Shown piece by piece: positions 21,669-33,347 of a stretch of 64,000 bases of DNA (position 1 is its first letter; every line of letters begins with the position of its first letter). A model generated the notes under the pieces. It did not search any database and had not been told where the DNA came from. It saw only the letters and a list, made by a program, of their open reading frames with translations. Position numbers and translations under genes: made by a program. Origin of the DNA: Pseudopithomyces maydicus (lineage: Eukaryota > Ascomycota > Dothideomycetes > Pleosporales > Didymosphaeriaceae); contig JANTUC010000006.1 of the NCBI GenBank assembly GCA_026873275.1, positions 248,001 to 312,000 of the forward strand, read 5' to 3'.

Positions 21669-23647
21669 ATGCCATGGTAGGCTTTTCTGGCTGGACGGTA
21701 GTTTGGGGTCGCTAATGGAGCTAGTAACCGTTGCCGTTCCCGTCATTATCGCTGTAAGCTACTTTTGTACGCTTCAGTAATACCAGCTGAAGCAAGGCAG
21801 GCGACGGAAAGCAGCCGAAATGCAGTCGGTGCGACCAGGCGAAGAGAGACTGTGTATATGAGACAGGTCGGAGGTTCCGCCGATCTTCTATCCAAGAGAC
21901 CTTCAGTACTTCACAGCCCTGGGTCGCGCTTCCTCCTCGCAGTACGAATTCAGCTCATCGGAACTGACACCAGCTAAAGAAGGGCAGTCAAATTTCTAGA
22001 TGAATCCCATGAAGTTCGCTCGCAGTATGCGATCGAAGCAGAGGATCCTCCGAATGTGCCGCTGACGCCGTCGCACCAGTCGTCAGATCGACATTCAGGC
22101 ACCAACCTACCAGACTCTCCTTCCGTCACTACCCACGCGGAGGGCCTCTCTGTTTTATCATTGCTTAACTCTGAGCCTCCTGCTCATTTGAATTCTTACA
22201 GCGCCACTCCACACCCCACATCTTACAGTTTACCAGCCACTCCCCAATTACCTGAGCTAAATGGCTCGAGCAACTTCAGCTATCAGCCATCCCCAGGTGC
22301 AAGAGTTCTATGGCCACTGGAAAGTGAGCAAGAAGCCATGCTTCTCCAACATTACATCGAAAATATTGCCCTTTTCTTCGACATGGTGGACAACCGATGT
22401 CATTTCGGCGTGCACGTTGTTCAGCGCGCCAAAACGAATAGCACGCTCATGAACGCCATCCTCGCTCTTTCCGCACGTCAACTAAGTCGGACGAGAGACT
22501 TCGATCCTTATGTCGCCGATGCTTACTACGAAAAATGCTTCGAAACACTAATACCAGCGCTCAACGACAACCTTGCAATCCGCGACGAGACACTGCTCGC
22601 CGCTACCATCATCCTTAGACTCATGGAGGAGATGAACATATCCATTATCGGGTCGGACCCCCAAGGGCATCTATTCGGGACGCAAGCTATAATCCGCGCG
22701 GCCGAGCAATCGTACGTGGGCACCACTGGACCTGACTTCCGACAGGCGATTTATTGGGCGGCTTTCAGACAAGAGCTGTGGATTTCGCTTATGACGCAGC
22801 GAGCTTTCCAGTTGCATATATTTCCTGCGGATCGTTCCATGGGCCCTGCAGACGATTCTATCTGGGCTACGCGCACGATTGCACATCTTGGCGATGTGTG
22901 CAATTTTGCGTTTGGGGAGGATAGGCACAGTGTGCTGAGGTACAGTCAGTTGATGGATGAGAACAAGGTGTGGAGAACACAGAAGCCTTCCAGTTTTGTG
23001 AGTCTTTCAGTCATGAGCTACCCTGGCGTTGATGTGAGCATCTCAGGCTGATAACGGTTTTTTAAATTCTAGGATCCGTTCTTTTGGAGACAAGATCGGG
23101 ATGACAGCGGGCGGAATTTTCCCGATATAAGATATCACGAGAAAACGCACGGTATGATTTGTTGTTGAATTTAGATTGCCGTTTCTGACAGGTTGCATCT
23201 AGTTATGGGGAACCAGTACAATACTCTAGCGCACATGCTGCTCGTGGTTCACGATCCAACGATCCCACAATTGGGTCCAGCACACAAGCAGTCCCGTGCT
23301 GTTGTTGATGTAAGTCGCATCGTAAATCTATATAGACGGTGTTTCTAACAGTAAACGTAGCGAATGGTGCAGGAAGACGTACGCATGTTATGTGGCGTAG
23401 CGCTGTCAAACTTGAAAGTCTTTCCTTGTATATTTGTCGCTTGTTTCGCCATCGCTCTCGGTCAGTGCCAGCTACCAACTATCATCCAACCATCCATTAA
23501 CATTGTATAGTTGGCGATCGATTCACCGAACGCGAAGACCAAGAGCGGCTCCGCGACCTGTGGCTGACATGTGAGCGTTCACACGGGTTTCCTCCGATAA
23601 CGACAATCCAGCAACTTGAAGAGTCTTGGGGATGGGCTGATAGCTAG
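21669..23647 (+). CDS. Zn2Cys6 transcription factor with fungal-specific C-terminal domain
   Basis: A binuclear zinc cluster regulator assembled from eight exons: 21669-21676, 21725-21753, 21801-21941, 21988-22997, 23073-23151, 23203-23309, 23361-23460 and 23511-23647 (1611 nt, 536 residues). The DNA-binding cluster is built across the first three exons: cysteines at residues 3, 6, 13, 20, 23 and 30 with perfect C-x2-C-x6-C-x6-C-x2-C-x6-C spacing (CNRCRSRHYRC, then CSRCDQAKRDC). RFRRSSIQETFSTSQPWV follows the cluster. The large exon holds the fungal-specific regulatory domain, and the protein ends with TCERSHGFPPITTIQQLEESW. The first exon is only 8 nt, so automatic annotation may miss it. 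Divergent from the PhyH gene, which it may regulate. Confidence 0.82.
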
Positions 23648-23691
23648 ATACAAGGCCTTCCCATATTAATATGTTAAGCAAGATAATTAAA

Positions 23692-25212
23692 TCAAAAGTA
23701 CGCAAAAGAACATCGAGAGAGTGATCGCGCTATGGCATCAACATCTTCTACCACCAAATCCGTACCTAGGCATCCGTGGTCCACCCCCTGATACCCTACA
23801 CATGGATTGTACGAGAACATACTGCTACCACTGGAGTAGTAAGAAGATGTTGGCGATCCAAAAGGGCTAGAAAATCCAGGCCCAGGAAACCCAGGGCCAT
23901 ACATGCCTCCAAAAGGGCCAGAATACCCAGGCCCAGGCATACCTCCAAATGGTGGTTGGAACCCAGGCGGCCCACCCATCCCACCAGGATATCCCGCATA
24001 ACCGCTTCCCCAAACTCCCATCCCCTGTTGGAACTGATTCTGCACCGGAGGCGGCGAGCGACCCTGCCCCTTCTTCTTCTTCTCCCGCTTTTCCTTATCC
24101 ATCTCCGCCTTCAACCTCGCATGTCCCCTCGCCACCTGATCATCCAACTTCCTCGTATCAACCCTCCCAGGCACCGGCCTCGGACTCCTCTCCAAATCCC
24201 CCTTCATCTTCTCATACCTATCCCTTACATGCTTCAAAACCGCATCCGACTTGGGCCTCTTCGCCGGATCCCCCTCCACCGACGCCGCAATCGCGCCCGC
24301 CAAATCCCTCGAGTACCCCGGCGCCGGATCCGCAAAGTCGAAGAACGGCATCGTCTGCAAATTGCATATGCACCCCATGACGGCGCCCAGCTGCCACACG
24401 TCGGAGCGCCCCAGGAACGTCGGAAACTCGGGCGGCGTCCACCCCTTGGACACCCACGGGTTCTCCAGCCGCTTGTCGTCGACGTTTGTCCAGATGTGGC
24501 GCCGCGCAACGGCGCACCCAAAGTCCGCGAGCTTGAGCGTGTACGCCGTCGTCTGGCCTGGGGGGCCGCCCTTGGCCACCAGGATGTTGTCCACTTTGAT
24601 GTCGCGGTGGTACACCATGTCCCAGCCGTTTTTCCAGTCCGAGGGCTTCTTGTAGCGGAAGCGGGCGGAGGGGTTGGGGCCGTAGTGGCAGTAGGTCAGG
24701 GCGGAGAAGAGCTGGATGTACCACTCCCAGACGTCTTGTTCGTTGAAGAGCTCTTTGCTGGAGAGGCGGGCGTCGATGAGGGAGTTGAGGCCGCCGACGT
24801 CGCACCACTCGAGGTAGATGCTTGATTCGCATCTTTTGGTGTCGATGTAGTGGTCTACCATTTTGGTGATGTGGGGGTGCGAGGGCTCCGAGAGGTACTT
24901 GAGGATGGTGATCTCTTGCATTACGATTTTCTCTCTAACGAGCTCTTTTTGGGCGCGTTTCTCGATGAAGATCTTCCCTTTGCGGTCTTTGACGATGTAC
25001 ACGCCGCCGTTGAGACCGCCTCTGTTCTCGCCGATAGGCTTCACCCGTTTCCATTGCTGGGCCGGACGCTTCTGTAGTTCTTGGTCCTTTTCAGTCTTTT
25101 TCTGGGCGTCGGATTTTTTGTTTTGCGGTGGTGACGGTGGTCGTCGTCGTTGCCCGCCACGTCCCGCTGCAGGCCGACCTCCTTTGTTTCCATACCTTCC
25201 CGGTCTTTGCAT
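23692..25212 (-). CDS. Serine/threonine protein kinase
   Basis: A single-exon protein of 506 residues with a basic, Gly/Pro-rich N-terminus, a kinase domain at about 55-345 and a low-complexity Gly/Pro/Phe tail. The glycine loop reads GENRGGLNGGVYIV, the catalytic loop is YHRDIKVDNIL (near residue 200), the metal-binding motif is ADFGCAV (near 231), and the activation segment ends in WTPPEFP rather than APE. All catalytic residues of the catalytic loop (Asp, Lys, Asn) are present. It resembles fungal NEK-like or unclassified kinases, but I cannot assign a subfamily. The tail has repeats of the type GMPGPGYSGPFGG and is likely disordered. It overlaps no other gene and converges on the regulator gene 44 bases away. 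Confidence 0.9.
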   Translation of the reverse strand: MQRPGRYGNKGGRPAAGRGGQRRRPPSPPQNKKSDAQKKTEKDQELQKRPAQQWKRVKPIGENRGGLNGGVYIVKDRKGKIFIEKRAQKELVREKIVMQEITILKYLSEPSHPHITKMVDHYIDTKRCESSIYLEWCDVGGLNSLIDARLSSKELFNEQDVWEWYIQLFSALTYCHYGPNPSARFRYKKPSDWKNGWDMVYHRDIKVDNILVAKGGPPGQTTAYTLKLADFGCAVARRHIWTNVDDKRLENPWVSKGWTPPEFPTFLGRSDVWQLGAVMGCICNLQTMPFFDFADPAPGYSRDLAGAIAASVEGDPAKRPKSDAVLKHVRDRYEKMKGDLERSPRPVPGRVDTRKLDDQVARGHARLKAEMDKEKREKKKKGQGRSPPPVQNQFQQGMGVWGSGYAGYPGGMGGPPGFQPPFGGMPGPGYSGPFGGMYGPGFPGPGFSSPFGSPTSSYYSSGSSMFSYNPCVGYQGVDHGCLGTDLVVEDVDAIARSLSRCSFAYF

Positions 25213-26495
25213 GGTTCAGATCGTTGATGGCGGTGTACTAGTCAAGCTGCCTAGGCTCTATATACACTGCTGAAATTCTTGTGCAAGATTTAGAACGAAT
25301 GAGAAACTTAATATTTAAGACTGCTGCGTAAGTGACATACGGGGCTTTTTGATATCTCCAGAAGATGAAATTTATCACGGCCTGTCCATTGTGACGCGGG
25401 AAGAAAAATCCTAGTGTACTTCATTACTGTTCTTCCCATGGTTTCGAACCACTACGCACACACTGAAGTTATTTCGTCATAACTTCAATATTGGGTCATT
25501 CAATAATAGTTCAGCAACCTATTCTGTTCGAATTCACACGACTGTTCTTGAGTTCACAGTTTCATTCATCTTCAAGCTGGATTTGGCCTTCTGTCTTCTG
25601 GTGGAAGTCGTGGGTTGGAGTTTTGAGTTTGCGAACCATTGCTCGCGAGCGTACGTTCTAGCTACCAACAAATATTAGCTCTCATAACAAAGCAAACAAC
25701 GTGGAATACTGCGGTGAGAGATCCACGAAGAGACGAGGCTGAAAATGAAGTCAAAGACGACAGAGACCTCAACCCAAAATTATCGTCAAACCAGACTATC
25801 CCATCCCCAACAACGGCCCCCAACCATCGCATCCCCTTCGCAAAACACAACACACCGATCTCTCCCTCCCTCAAACGACCGCAGAAGACGGCCGTTTGAT
25901 CCCATCCGGGACTCCCCAAGCACGCATCACGGACTTCCCCATCCTCCCACCCGCACCACCCGATCATCAAACCGGCCATCCAGCCCACCCAAATCACCGC
26001 CCTCTCCCCACCGACCGTCCATCCGACCCCACTCCTCCCACTAGTCGCACACGGGCATAGGCACGCATCTATGTGTATACTTTACTCCTCCCCTCTGCCT
26101 CCCCTCCTGCTGACAACAGCACAGCACGGCGCCCGCTCCGAAGTCCGCCGCTCGCCGCAATCTCCGGGCCCTCAACTCGGCCTTCGCGCAAGCCACACAC
26201 ACCCTGGGCCCTCGTCGCGCACGCAAGCACGTAAGAAAATGCGTTGAAGAAAAAAAATCTACGCGTTCGGCCGTGCTGCTCGGGTTAGAGGAGAATAAGC
26301 TCAGCGTGGGTAGCGTAGCGTAGCTTGAGCAACCGGACAAATAGGTGGTGGCCTGAAGAGGAAATTCAGCGATAGGTAGGGTCAGAGTCCGCGGGCTGCT
26401 GATTGGAGGCGCAAAGGGCGAGGGGGAACGGCGTTTCATGCAAGTCATCGATGTCATTGTTGGTGTTGAAACGCGTTTCAGGATGGGTGGTTCGT

Positions 26496-26517
26496 GGATG
26501 GATGGATGGATGGATGG
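26496..26517. repeat. Microsatellite (GGAT)n
   Basis: Five and a half perfect copies of GGAT. Confidence 0.85.
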
Positions 26518-27429
26518 GGTCGGGTCAGGTGACTTCGTGGTGGCCTCGGGAAGGCGGATTACGTAAGGGGCGCGTTTTGGTCCGGATTTCGCTCGCGCGA
26601 GTCGGCGTCCGCGACGAGGAGTGCATTTTCCTGTCGTAGGGAGGCATTGGCAGGGCATCTGTGGTGGAGATGCTTCCGAATTGGCAGTACTTCCGCACCG
26701 GCAGTTTCGATGGCTCTATCGTGGTCACGATTGACTACGCCCGATGAGGCGCATGATGAAGATGGCAAACGTGTTTGAGTTCAAGGTTAGCATCACTCAT
26801 GTAATCATTTGTGATTTTATTTTACGAACGCTACTTTTTCAGATTTGACGCAGGGTAACCCCCTATTTACGATGCGGTCCTCGTATTCACCCAGGGCCGC
26901 GTTTTGCCTGTTCTGGTGAATAATAGACAGTGGGGCTACGAGAAAACGTGAACATCTCTGGCTTCATGTATCCACCGACTGTTGATCGTTTCTACTATAG
27001 CCAAATCTTGCTCGTACATACCAACAGCCTCGTCGAGCGCTGGCGGGTCGGTAGGATCAATAGAAACGAGGTTAGTCCTGTCTAGCGCCCCGCAAGGGCC
27101 TAATAATCCTACCTCCAGGGCTGGATATACCGCCACATTCATGCGGCTCCACACCTGTCACAACCACCAACAGAATAAAAATTGTTCACAGTGATTTTCC
27201 TCTCCCGGCGTATTCTATACTTCGATAGCACTAGCTAGTTCGAGTGGGGCGCTGGATAAGAGTCGCTATCTCCGCCGCCTTGACTACATCTGAGTGTGTC
27301 TGAGTCGTGGCTGCCGCCCCACCTGCACCATTCCGCCCGTCGCTGGTAATGCTCGGTTGGCCTGGTCAAACGGTGCGAGGTGCGAGAGAAGATTGTTGCG
27401 GTTTGCGTCGGGTTTGTCTGGTCTGGTCT

Positions 27430-27457
27430 GCGGATGGCGGATGGCGGATGGCGGACG
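27430..27457. repeat. Tandem GCGGATG repeat
   Basis: Four copies of a 7-base unit, the last with one change (GCGGACG). Confidence 0.7.
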
Positions 27458-28998
27458 GATCAGCATGTGATGATTGCACAATAACAACTTGGAAGCTTGG
27501 AAGATGCAATACAGACAACAATCAGGCGTGCCCTTGTGACGCCATGCCCAAGGAAGGCTGCTCAGAAAATTCCGCCAGGGTGGGGCCCGATAGGTTAAGG
27601 TTAGTAGAGGGTTAAGTAAGTTAGTAGAGATCCTCTTCCTTCGGTCCCCTACCCCGGCAGGGTCACGTGGACAGGCGCAAGCTGGAGCCCTGGAGCCCTG
27701 GAGCTAGAGCACTGGGTGGTGGTCGGGTCATCGTCAGTGACAACAGCCTCGCGACGGGCGTATGTCAGGGCGGGCGCAGTTGGACGGGCTGCGTCTACCG
27801 CGTCATACACACCTGTCCCGTACGGGTGCTGGCACATGCGACGGGGACGGGTGCCGTGTTTCGGGGGTGAGGGAGGCTGGCTGCAACGAGGCACGGCGGG
27901 CTCTGGAGCTGCCTCTTTCGCTCACGGCTCTGGTCGCTGCCAGCGGATCAGCACTTCCCCAGGAAACGGCTCGATCCAGCGGTTGTCAAATCTCGTTTGC
28001 GCGGTTGGGAGCGACGGTAGAGTAGTTCGTCGTGTGCTGGCTGGCCCTGGGACGGGCTATTCTTAGTCGGCAGCGAGGCAGTGCACTTGCAGGTGCCCTG
28101 GGCGATCACCACAAAATCGCCGCTCCCATCGTCTTTGCCTAGTCCAGTAGCATCGCCAAGCGACAGCGACGGTCGCTGAGGCGAGCAGCTGAGGCACTGC
28201 GCGCGCGAGCCGTCGACGCTGCTGCAGCGCTGCCGTCAGGTATCAGGGCGCCGCCGCAGGGCCGTCGGACTGACCAAAGCGGACTCCATCCGCGCGACTC
28301 CTCCCACATGAAGCCTTGCGGGAGCACGCTCCACTGCCTAGCCATTCGCCGTGTTGGCCTGATCCTCCTGCACACGGGTCCTCTGTCGCGCTTCTTCCTG
28401 AAGTATGGGCGGTTTCGCAGTAATCTCCGCAAGGCCTCGCTGTACGCTTTGGGGCCCTGATAGCGCCCATTCACCACGCCCACTCCGACGCCCTGGGGAA
28501 CTATCCTCTCTGGTCCTGGGTACATTATACCGCTGCTGCGCTCCGTCATCGTCCAAGGTTGCCGTACCCCTGCGCCTATACACCGACTGCGCCGCCTCTA
28601 ATCCAGCCATATACACCCGAGCCTGCTACCCTACCCACACACTACACGTTCCTGCATACTCGACTGGCTCCACCGTTCCACCAATCTGCAGCCCGGCTCT
28701 GGACCACAATTTCTGGCTGAATTATCGCCGCATGCACCTGCCCGCTGCTAATTCTCCCTGCAACCGTTGCTGCAACCCCTAGACCACCCGGCTCCTACCC
28801 TGGCACAACGCCCACCTGGACCACCACCTGCATTGCTTCGATAGTATTTCTTGTAGAATGATACCCGACGCACAGCTGCTGACGGGCCCAAAGAGTCTCG
28901 CCACTTACAACCCAGATTTATCCTTCACCGCAAAGTCGCTCCTCTCCTCGAGCTTCATATTTCTTCAGGTCTCCCCAGACACAAAGGACCTCGACCGC

Positions 28999-30242
28999 AT
29001 GGCTGAACCCCACCCACGACCACGCAGCAGCACCACTACCAACGAAGACCACGACGGAGAGCTTTGGTTTAGCATGCCAAGCCAAAGACGCCAGCAGGAA
29101 CAGTCCGCCTACCAAGCTACATCGCTCCGTCACGCTACCCGATCCTCTTCGGCTAGCCAACAGCCGCTACCGTTCATATCTACCACGGTAGAGCTAAATA
29201 AACCACTACCCCCGTCCCCTGAAGCTCAGAAGAAGCACAAACCATTGCTCAGCCTGATGAAGAAACGCCCTTCTGGCAGCATTGATACATCTCATCTGCA
29301 ACCCGAGCCCTCGAAAACCCACAGGCGCTTCCCTTCAAGTGACACCCTGAGGCCCCAGCCAGAATTCAACCACCACCAGTCCCGGAGCATGCCCAGTTCA
29401 CCTCTCCAGTACAATCCGCCAGACATGCAGCGCGCTCATTCCGCCGTCGGACACTACGCCGAGGTGCCCCAGTATCAACCATACAGACCACGACCACAAG
29501 TTCTGGAACAACGCACCGTTTCCGCAGAAACCTACCTCGCTCCATCTCCCCCTCCCCCACGGAGAGGCTCAACTTTCCCAGAGTCTGCTTCGCCCTCAGC
29601 ATCCACCGCCCGCGAATCCCTCTCCGGTGCCCCCCGACCACACACATGGGTATCACCAACCGAAACCTTCGGCGACGCAACCGACTTCCACCTCTTCGCC
29701 GAAGCCATCGCCGGCCTCCCAGCCGGCTTCGATCCTCTGTCCCCCACCGAAACCCCCGCCTGCAGGGCTCCCTCTTCGCCCGCGGCACCCAGAACGACAG
29801 GATCCCCCTCCTCACCCGCAACGCCCCCGTCCGCGCTGCCCCCGCCCCCGCCCCCGTCACAGAAGTCTCCCAGTACGACGACTGGACGCCGCAACCCCCT
29901 TCGTCCCAGTATCCCGTCTCCAGCTCGGCGCTGCCCAGGACGTCGGCCTCGGCACTGCCGCGCCGCGATTCGTATGATATGAATGCGCCGCCGTCACCTC
30001 GCATGCCGAATCTCAACGCTATCAACCTCGAGCTGGAGAGATTAGGGCTCGCGGATAACGAGCGCCCGCCTGATGACGAGCTGCCTGACTACGCGCAGAG
30101 TCAGGCGGAGATGGCGGCGCTGAGGCGGAACGAGGCGTCGGCACGGGCGCGGGAGCTGGAGTCGAGGTGGAACTTGGCAAGGGGTGGAGGCGGTGAGAGA
30201 CTGACTGTGGTGCTGTGTGTTTCATGTTTTGGGTTGCTATGA
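28999..30242 (+). CDS. Disordered fungal protein of unknown function, frame broken
   Basis: A Pro/Ser/Arg-rich protein of about 414 residues that I do not recognise. It starts MAEPHPRPRSSTTTNEDHD and contains GELWFSMPSQRRQQEQ, a conserved-looking core (GDATDFHLFAEAIAGLPAGFD, then LQGSLFARGTQNDRIPL) and a C-terminal helix (INLELERLGLADNE..DELPDYAQSQAEMAALRRNE). The core and the C-terminal half are in different frames. One extra C in the run 29753-29757 joins them as TPRLQGSLFARGT. DELPDYAQSQ is PPxY-like, of the kind seen in ubiquitin-ligase adaptors, but this is weak. An intron beginning at a GTGAGA near 30194 is possible, so the exact C-terminus is uncertain. Confidence 0.65.
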
Positions 30243-31310
30243 AGCGTTGCATTTGCGTTATGGGGCCCAACCGCTCCTGTTCAGGGAGGTTGGACGGAGA
30301 TCTTTTTTTTTACTTTTCACTTCTTCGCATTGATACCCTCGCTTGTCACCATTTGCTTGGAAATTTATGGTGGATTTTCTTGGACGGGACGTCGTTGCAT
30401 GGTTGTATGTGTATATATACTATCTATTTGGGGTTTGGGAATGGGAATGGAATGGATGGGATGATACGGAATGAAATACTATCTACAACTCAAAACTTCA
30501 ACAACAATACTCCCAATTCTCAACTCTCTCACCACCCATCCACCCACCCATCAAGACATCCAAATTTCCATGCCTCCACATCATCCGCGGAACCCCCCAT
30601 CTACCCCATCGCAAACGTACAGAAAATTTCTCCTCCCCCAGCCGCTCCGCGGACACCTGCCTCGGCACTTCCGACCACCCCCTACCCATCAAACACTCCA
30701 TCCAGGATATATAAAAAAACTTTCAACCCCCAGACACACACACACTTCATCTCGGCCCACTGCCCTTTTCGATCCCCATCTCCCGCTGCTGCCCCTCCGC
30801 GCTGGATACAATTGCCATATACGTACACACATGAATTGAGCAAGATTTTTCTTTCCCGGCACGGCTCCCGATACGCACCGCGCGGCCCGCGGTGCGCCGC
30901 GCAAAACGCAATTCCGTATGTACGTGAAAACGGAGGATGTGTTACATACGTAGATACATACAAGCGTAGATGCATCTCGCGTCGGCAATTACATACTGTA
31001 CATACATACAAGCATACATAGCCACCCCGGTCGCCAAACGGTCTTGGATCAAGGATGTACCGTATGCATGTACGTTTTGGAAATGAAGAACTAGCTACAT
31101 GCGTACGGATGTACAGAGTGTATGCGGGCTGACGATCTACACACCTGCCTTCCTGGCTGGCTAGCTTGCTGGCTGTCTCCAAGATGATAATTTAAAGTTT
31201 AGACTTTGGTGCTACTTCCGAGACATGAGGAGTGCAGGGGAGGGTAGGCTGGTACTTTGGGGTCCGAGACGCGATGCTCGTTTATGGAGGGATTGGGTGC
31301 GCGGTGGGTG

Positions 31311-31328
31311 GATAGATGGATGGATGGG
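31311..31328. repeat. Short GATG/GATA repeat
   Basis: Imperfect tandem GATA/GATG units. Confidence 0.6.
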
Positions 31329-31912
31329 TGGGCGTCGGGGCGATGATGGGCCGGAGGCATAGATACATACTGGCAAGTATGTAGACATGTGTGTGTACAT
31401 ACACACATGGAGATTCTTCCTTCAGTACGCGTAGACGAAGTAACTACCCATCTGCATCTATCTCCATAAACACACGTGCCTGCGACCACCTCCCCTTACT
31501 CCTCCACACACGTGCATGCAAATAAAATAAACCTCCCGCCATCACGCTGGCCACCAATCCCCTCTCGCCAGGTACGGTACGTCCATACATTTTCCACACG
31601 CGTACAGTTGCATGCAGAACGTCATTTACCGCATTCTCGGAAGCCGCATTACTAAGATTCTGGAGTGTGCCTTGGAGGCAGCCTGGTCGTATAATGCCTG
31701 CCCTGCCGTCCCGCAGTTGCGGGGATGATGTGCGCAAGCGAGGGGTCAAGTCCCGGCGTGGGTAGGCAGCTAGGAACCTGTGTGACACATGTGGAAATTG
31801 TACGAGCGAACACACGTGAGTGGTGGGAGCAGGGTGCTTGTTTGGGATGGGCCGCGGCTGCTGCACTGGGAGGTTGCGTGGGTGGGTTTGGGGTTTCACG
31901 TGCGGGTAGATG

Positions 31913-31914
31913 CA

Positions 31915-31948
<34 letters not shown>

Positions 31949-31980
31949 CATATATACATATATACATAGATATATGTATA
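31913..31980. repeat. Microsatellite (CATA)n grading to (CATATATA)n
   Basis: Eight perfect CATA copies from 31913, then CATATATA-type units to about 31980. It is the longest simple repeat in the gene-poor interval. Confidence 0.9.
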
Positions 31981-32656
31981 TTTGTCTTTTGTGGGTTCTT
32001 GCGGTACTGTGTCTCTACCTAGCTAGATGAGTGCAAGTGTCACTGGGGTGGGTGGATACCTGTGTAATCGGTCAGAGCAAGGAAATATTCCCTTTCCCAT
32101 CCGATACATGCAATTGAAAAAAAAGCGGTTCACGATGCACTCCCTCCTCGCTACAGCACGACGACCTCCCCGTAAGGCTGGCAAGCATCATGTGCATGCG
32201 CTCCGCCCCTGCGCCCGCCATCTTACATACAGTACCTACATAGCTTCCCACCTGCACACTCGCCCAAGCGGGTATCGATCACCATCATCCGCATCCATCC
32301 TCACTCGCAGCTTCCCTCCCCACCCATCTTGCATCTACCTGTCGCCTTCCCACACAATTTCCATCCCCCGGGAGGCTTGGGGGCCAAAAGGCTTGCAGCT
32401 CGCTCGCTAGGCATAGCGTCACCCCGAATAAGTGGGGGATCCATCCTTTAAACGGCGCGCACGCTGCCGGATGCAGCCTGGGATTGCTCCAACACGGTAA
32501 AGGAGCGAGCGATATATCGATAAGGCGGCGGGCGCGAGGCCAGAGATGCGACCGTGCATTGGAAGGCCGGATAGACGGTTGACTATCTGGCTATCGATCT
32601 GGTCACCAATATTCTGTAATGTATGTACATGTGAGTATGTATGTACTTATGTAGGT

Positions 32657-32676
32657 AAGTATGTATGTATGTATGT
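32657..32676. repeat. Microsatellite (GTAT)n
   Basis: Nearly five copies of GTAT ending in GTAC, the reverse complement of the 31.9-kb repeat type. Confidence 0.8.
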
Positions 32677-33347
32677 ACGTCGCCAAGATTTGCCACCCAT
32701 CCGGAGCAGCCTCTTTGTCTGTATGTATGCCCGCCCGACGAACCACCATCCAACACGGTCCGCACCCAACAGAATCCCGAAGGGTCCGCGGGCGAGCGGC
32801 GTTCTGGACGTCTCGCGCATGCAGGCCTTGATGTTTGCAGCGACGAGGAGCCATGGGAGGTGTGGCATGCGGTGTTCTCGATGTGGTGTTCGGAGGCTGT
32901 GCAGCTAGCCCGCTCTCGGGGGTATCAAAATAGAAACATGGTGATGCCGAGGTGCCGTGAGCACGCTGCGTGTTGCTCAAAGTGGACGTGTCACTCTCGG
33001 GGGGAAGACGATGGGAAATGGCGGTCTGCGAGTATTGGATGGGGAGGCGATGCACGCGTGGGCGGTCGGGCGAGGGCATGTTGTGCTGCGCAACAGAATA
33101 CGTGAGACGGGGGTGTGAATTGTGGGATGTACAAGGCCTACCAGGGCAATCACTGGGCTGACGATATTGCATGTACATACTTGGTCTTGATATTATGCTA
33201 TGCTAAATGCTAGGAGCTAGAGGGAACGCTGGAGATGGGCTGTAAATGCAATCAGGAAAACAAGTGCTTGGGCTATGCTTGGATGCTGTGTATGTATGCA
33301 ACGCTAAATGTAGAATCATGATTGTATCATCTGATACACGCCTGGAA

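Larger units (their letters stand above)
25213..28998. other. Gene-poor 3.8 kb, no supported gene
   Basis: No recognised protein is seen on either strand. Frames here are short, Arg/Pro/Ser-rich and lack motifs. The stretch holds the kinase promoter and a long upstream region for the next gene. Simple repeats occur at 26496-26517 (GGAT) and 27430-27457 (GCGGATG). A frame open upstream to 28858 precedes the chosen start at 28999. Confidence 0.45.
30243..33347. other. Gene-poor 3.1 kb with microsatellites and TACATAC/GTATGTA words
   Basis: No gene is supported. The stretch is enriched in TACATAC/GTATGTA words (around 30930-31070, 31370-31410 and 32620-32680) and contains tetranucleotide microsatellites. 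Long frames here are Tyr/Ile/Cys-rich products of the repeats. Confidence 0.5.

Noticed and set aside
25440..25460. TTTCGAACC, tRNA T-loop-like word
   Set aside because: No acceptor or anticodon stem could be folded around it.
26041..26658. Minus-strand frame of 205 codons
   Set aside because: Composition is Ser/Pro/Arg-rich with no motif, and it runs through the (GGAT)n repeat. Treated as chance.
27664..27669. CACGTG E-box and several similar CACGTG words in gene-poor tracts
   Set aside because: Short and common by chance in GC-rich DNA; no link to a nearby start.
30215..31021. Plus-strand frame of 268 codons in the gene-poor tract
   Set aside because: It overlaps the end of the previous gene and repeat-rich DNA, with no codon bias or motif.
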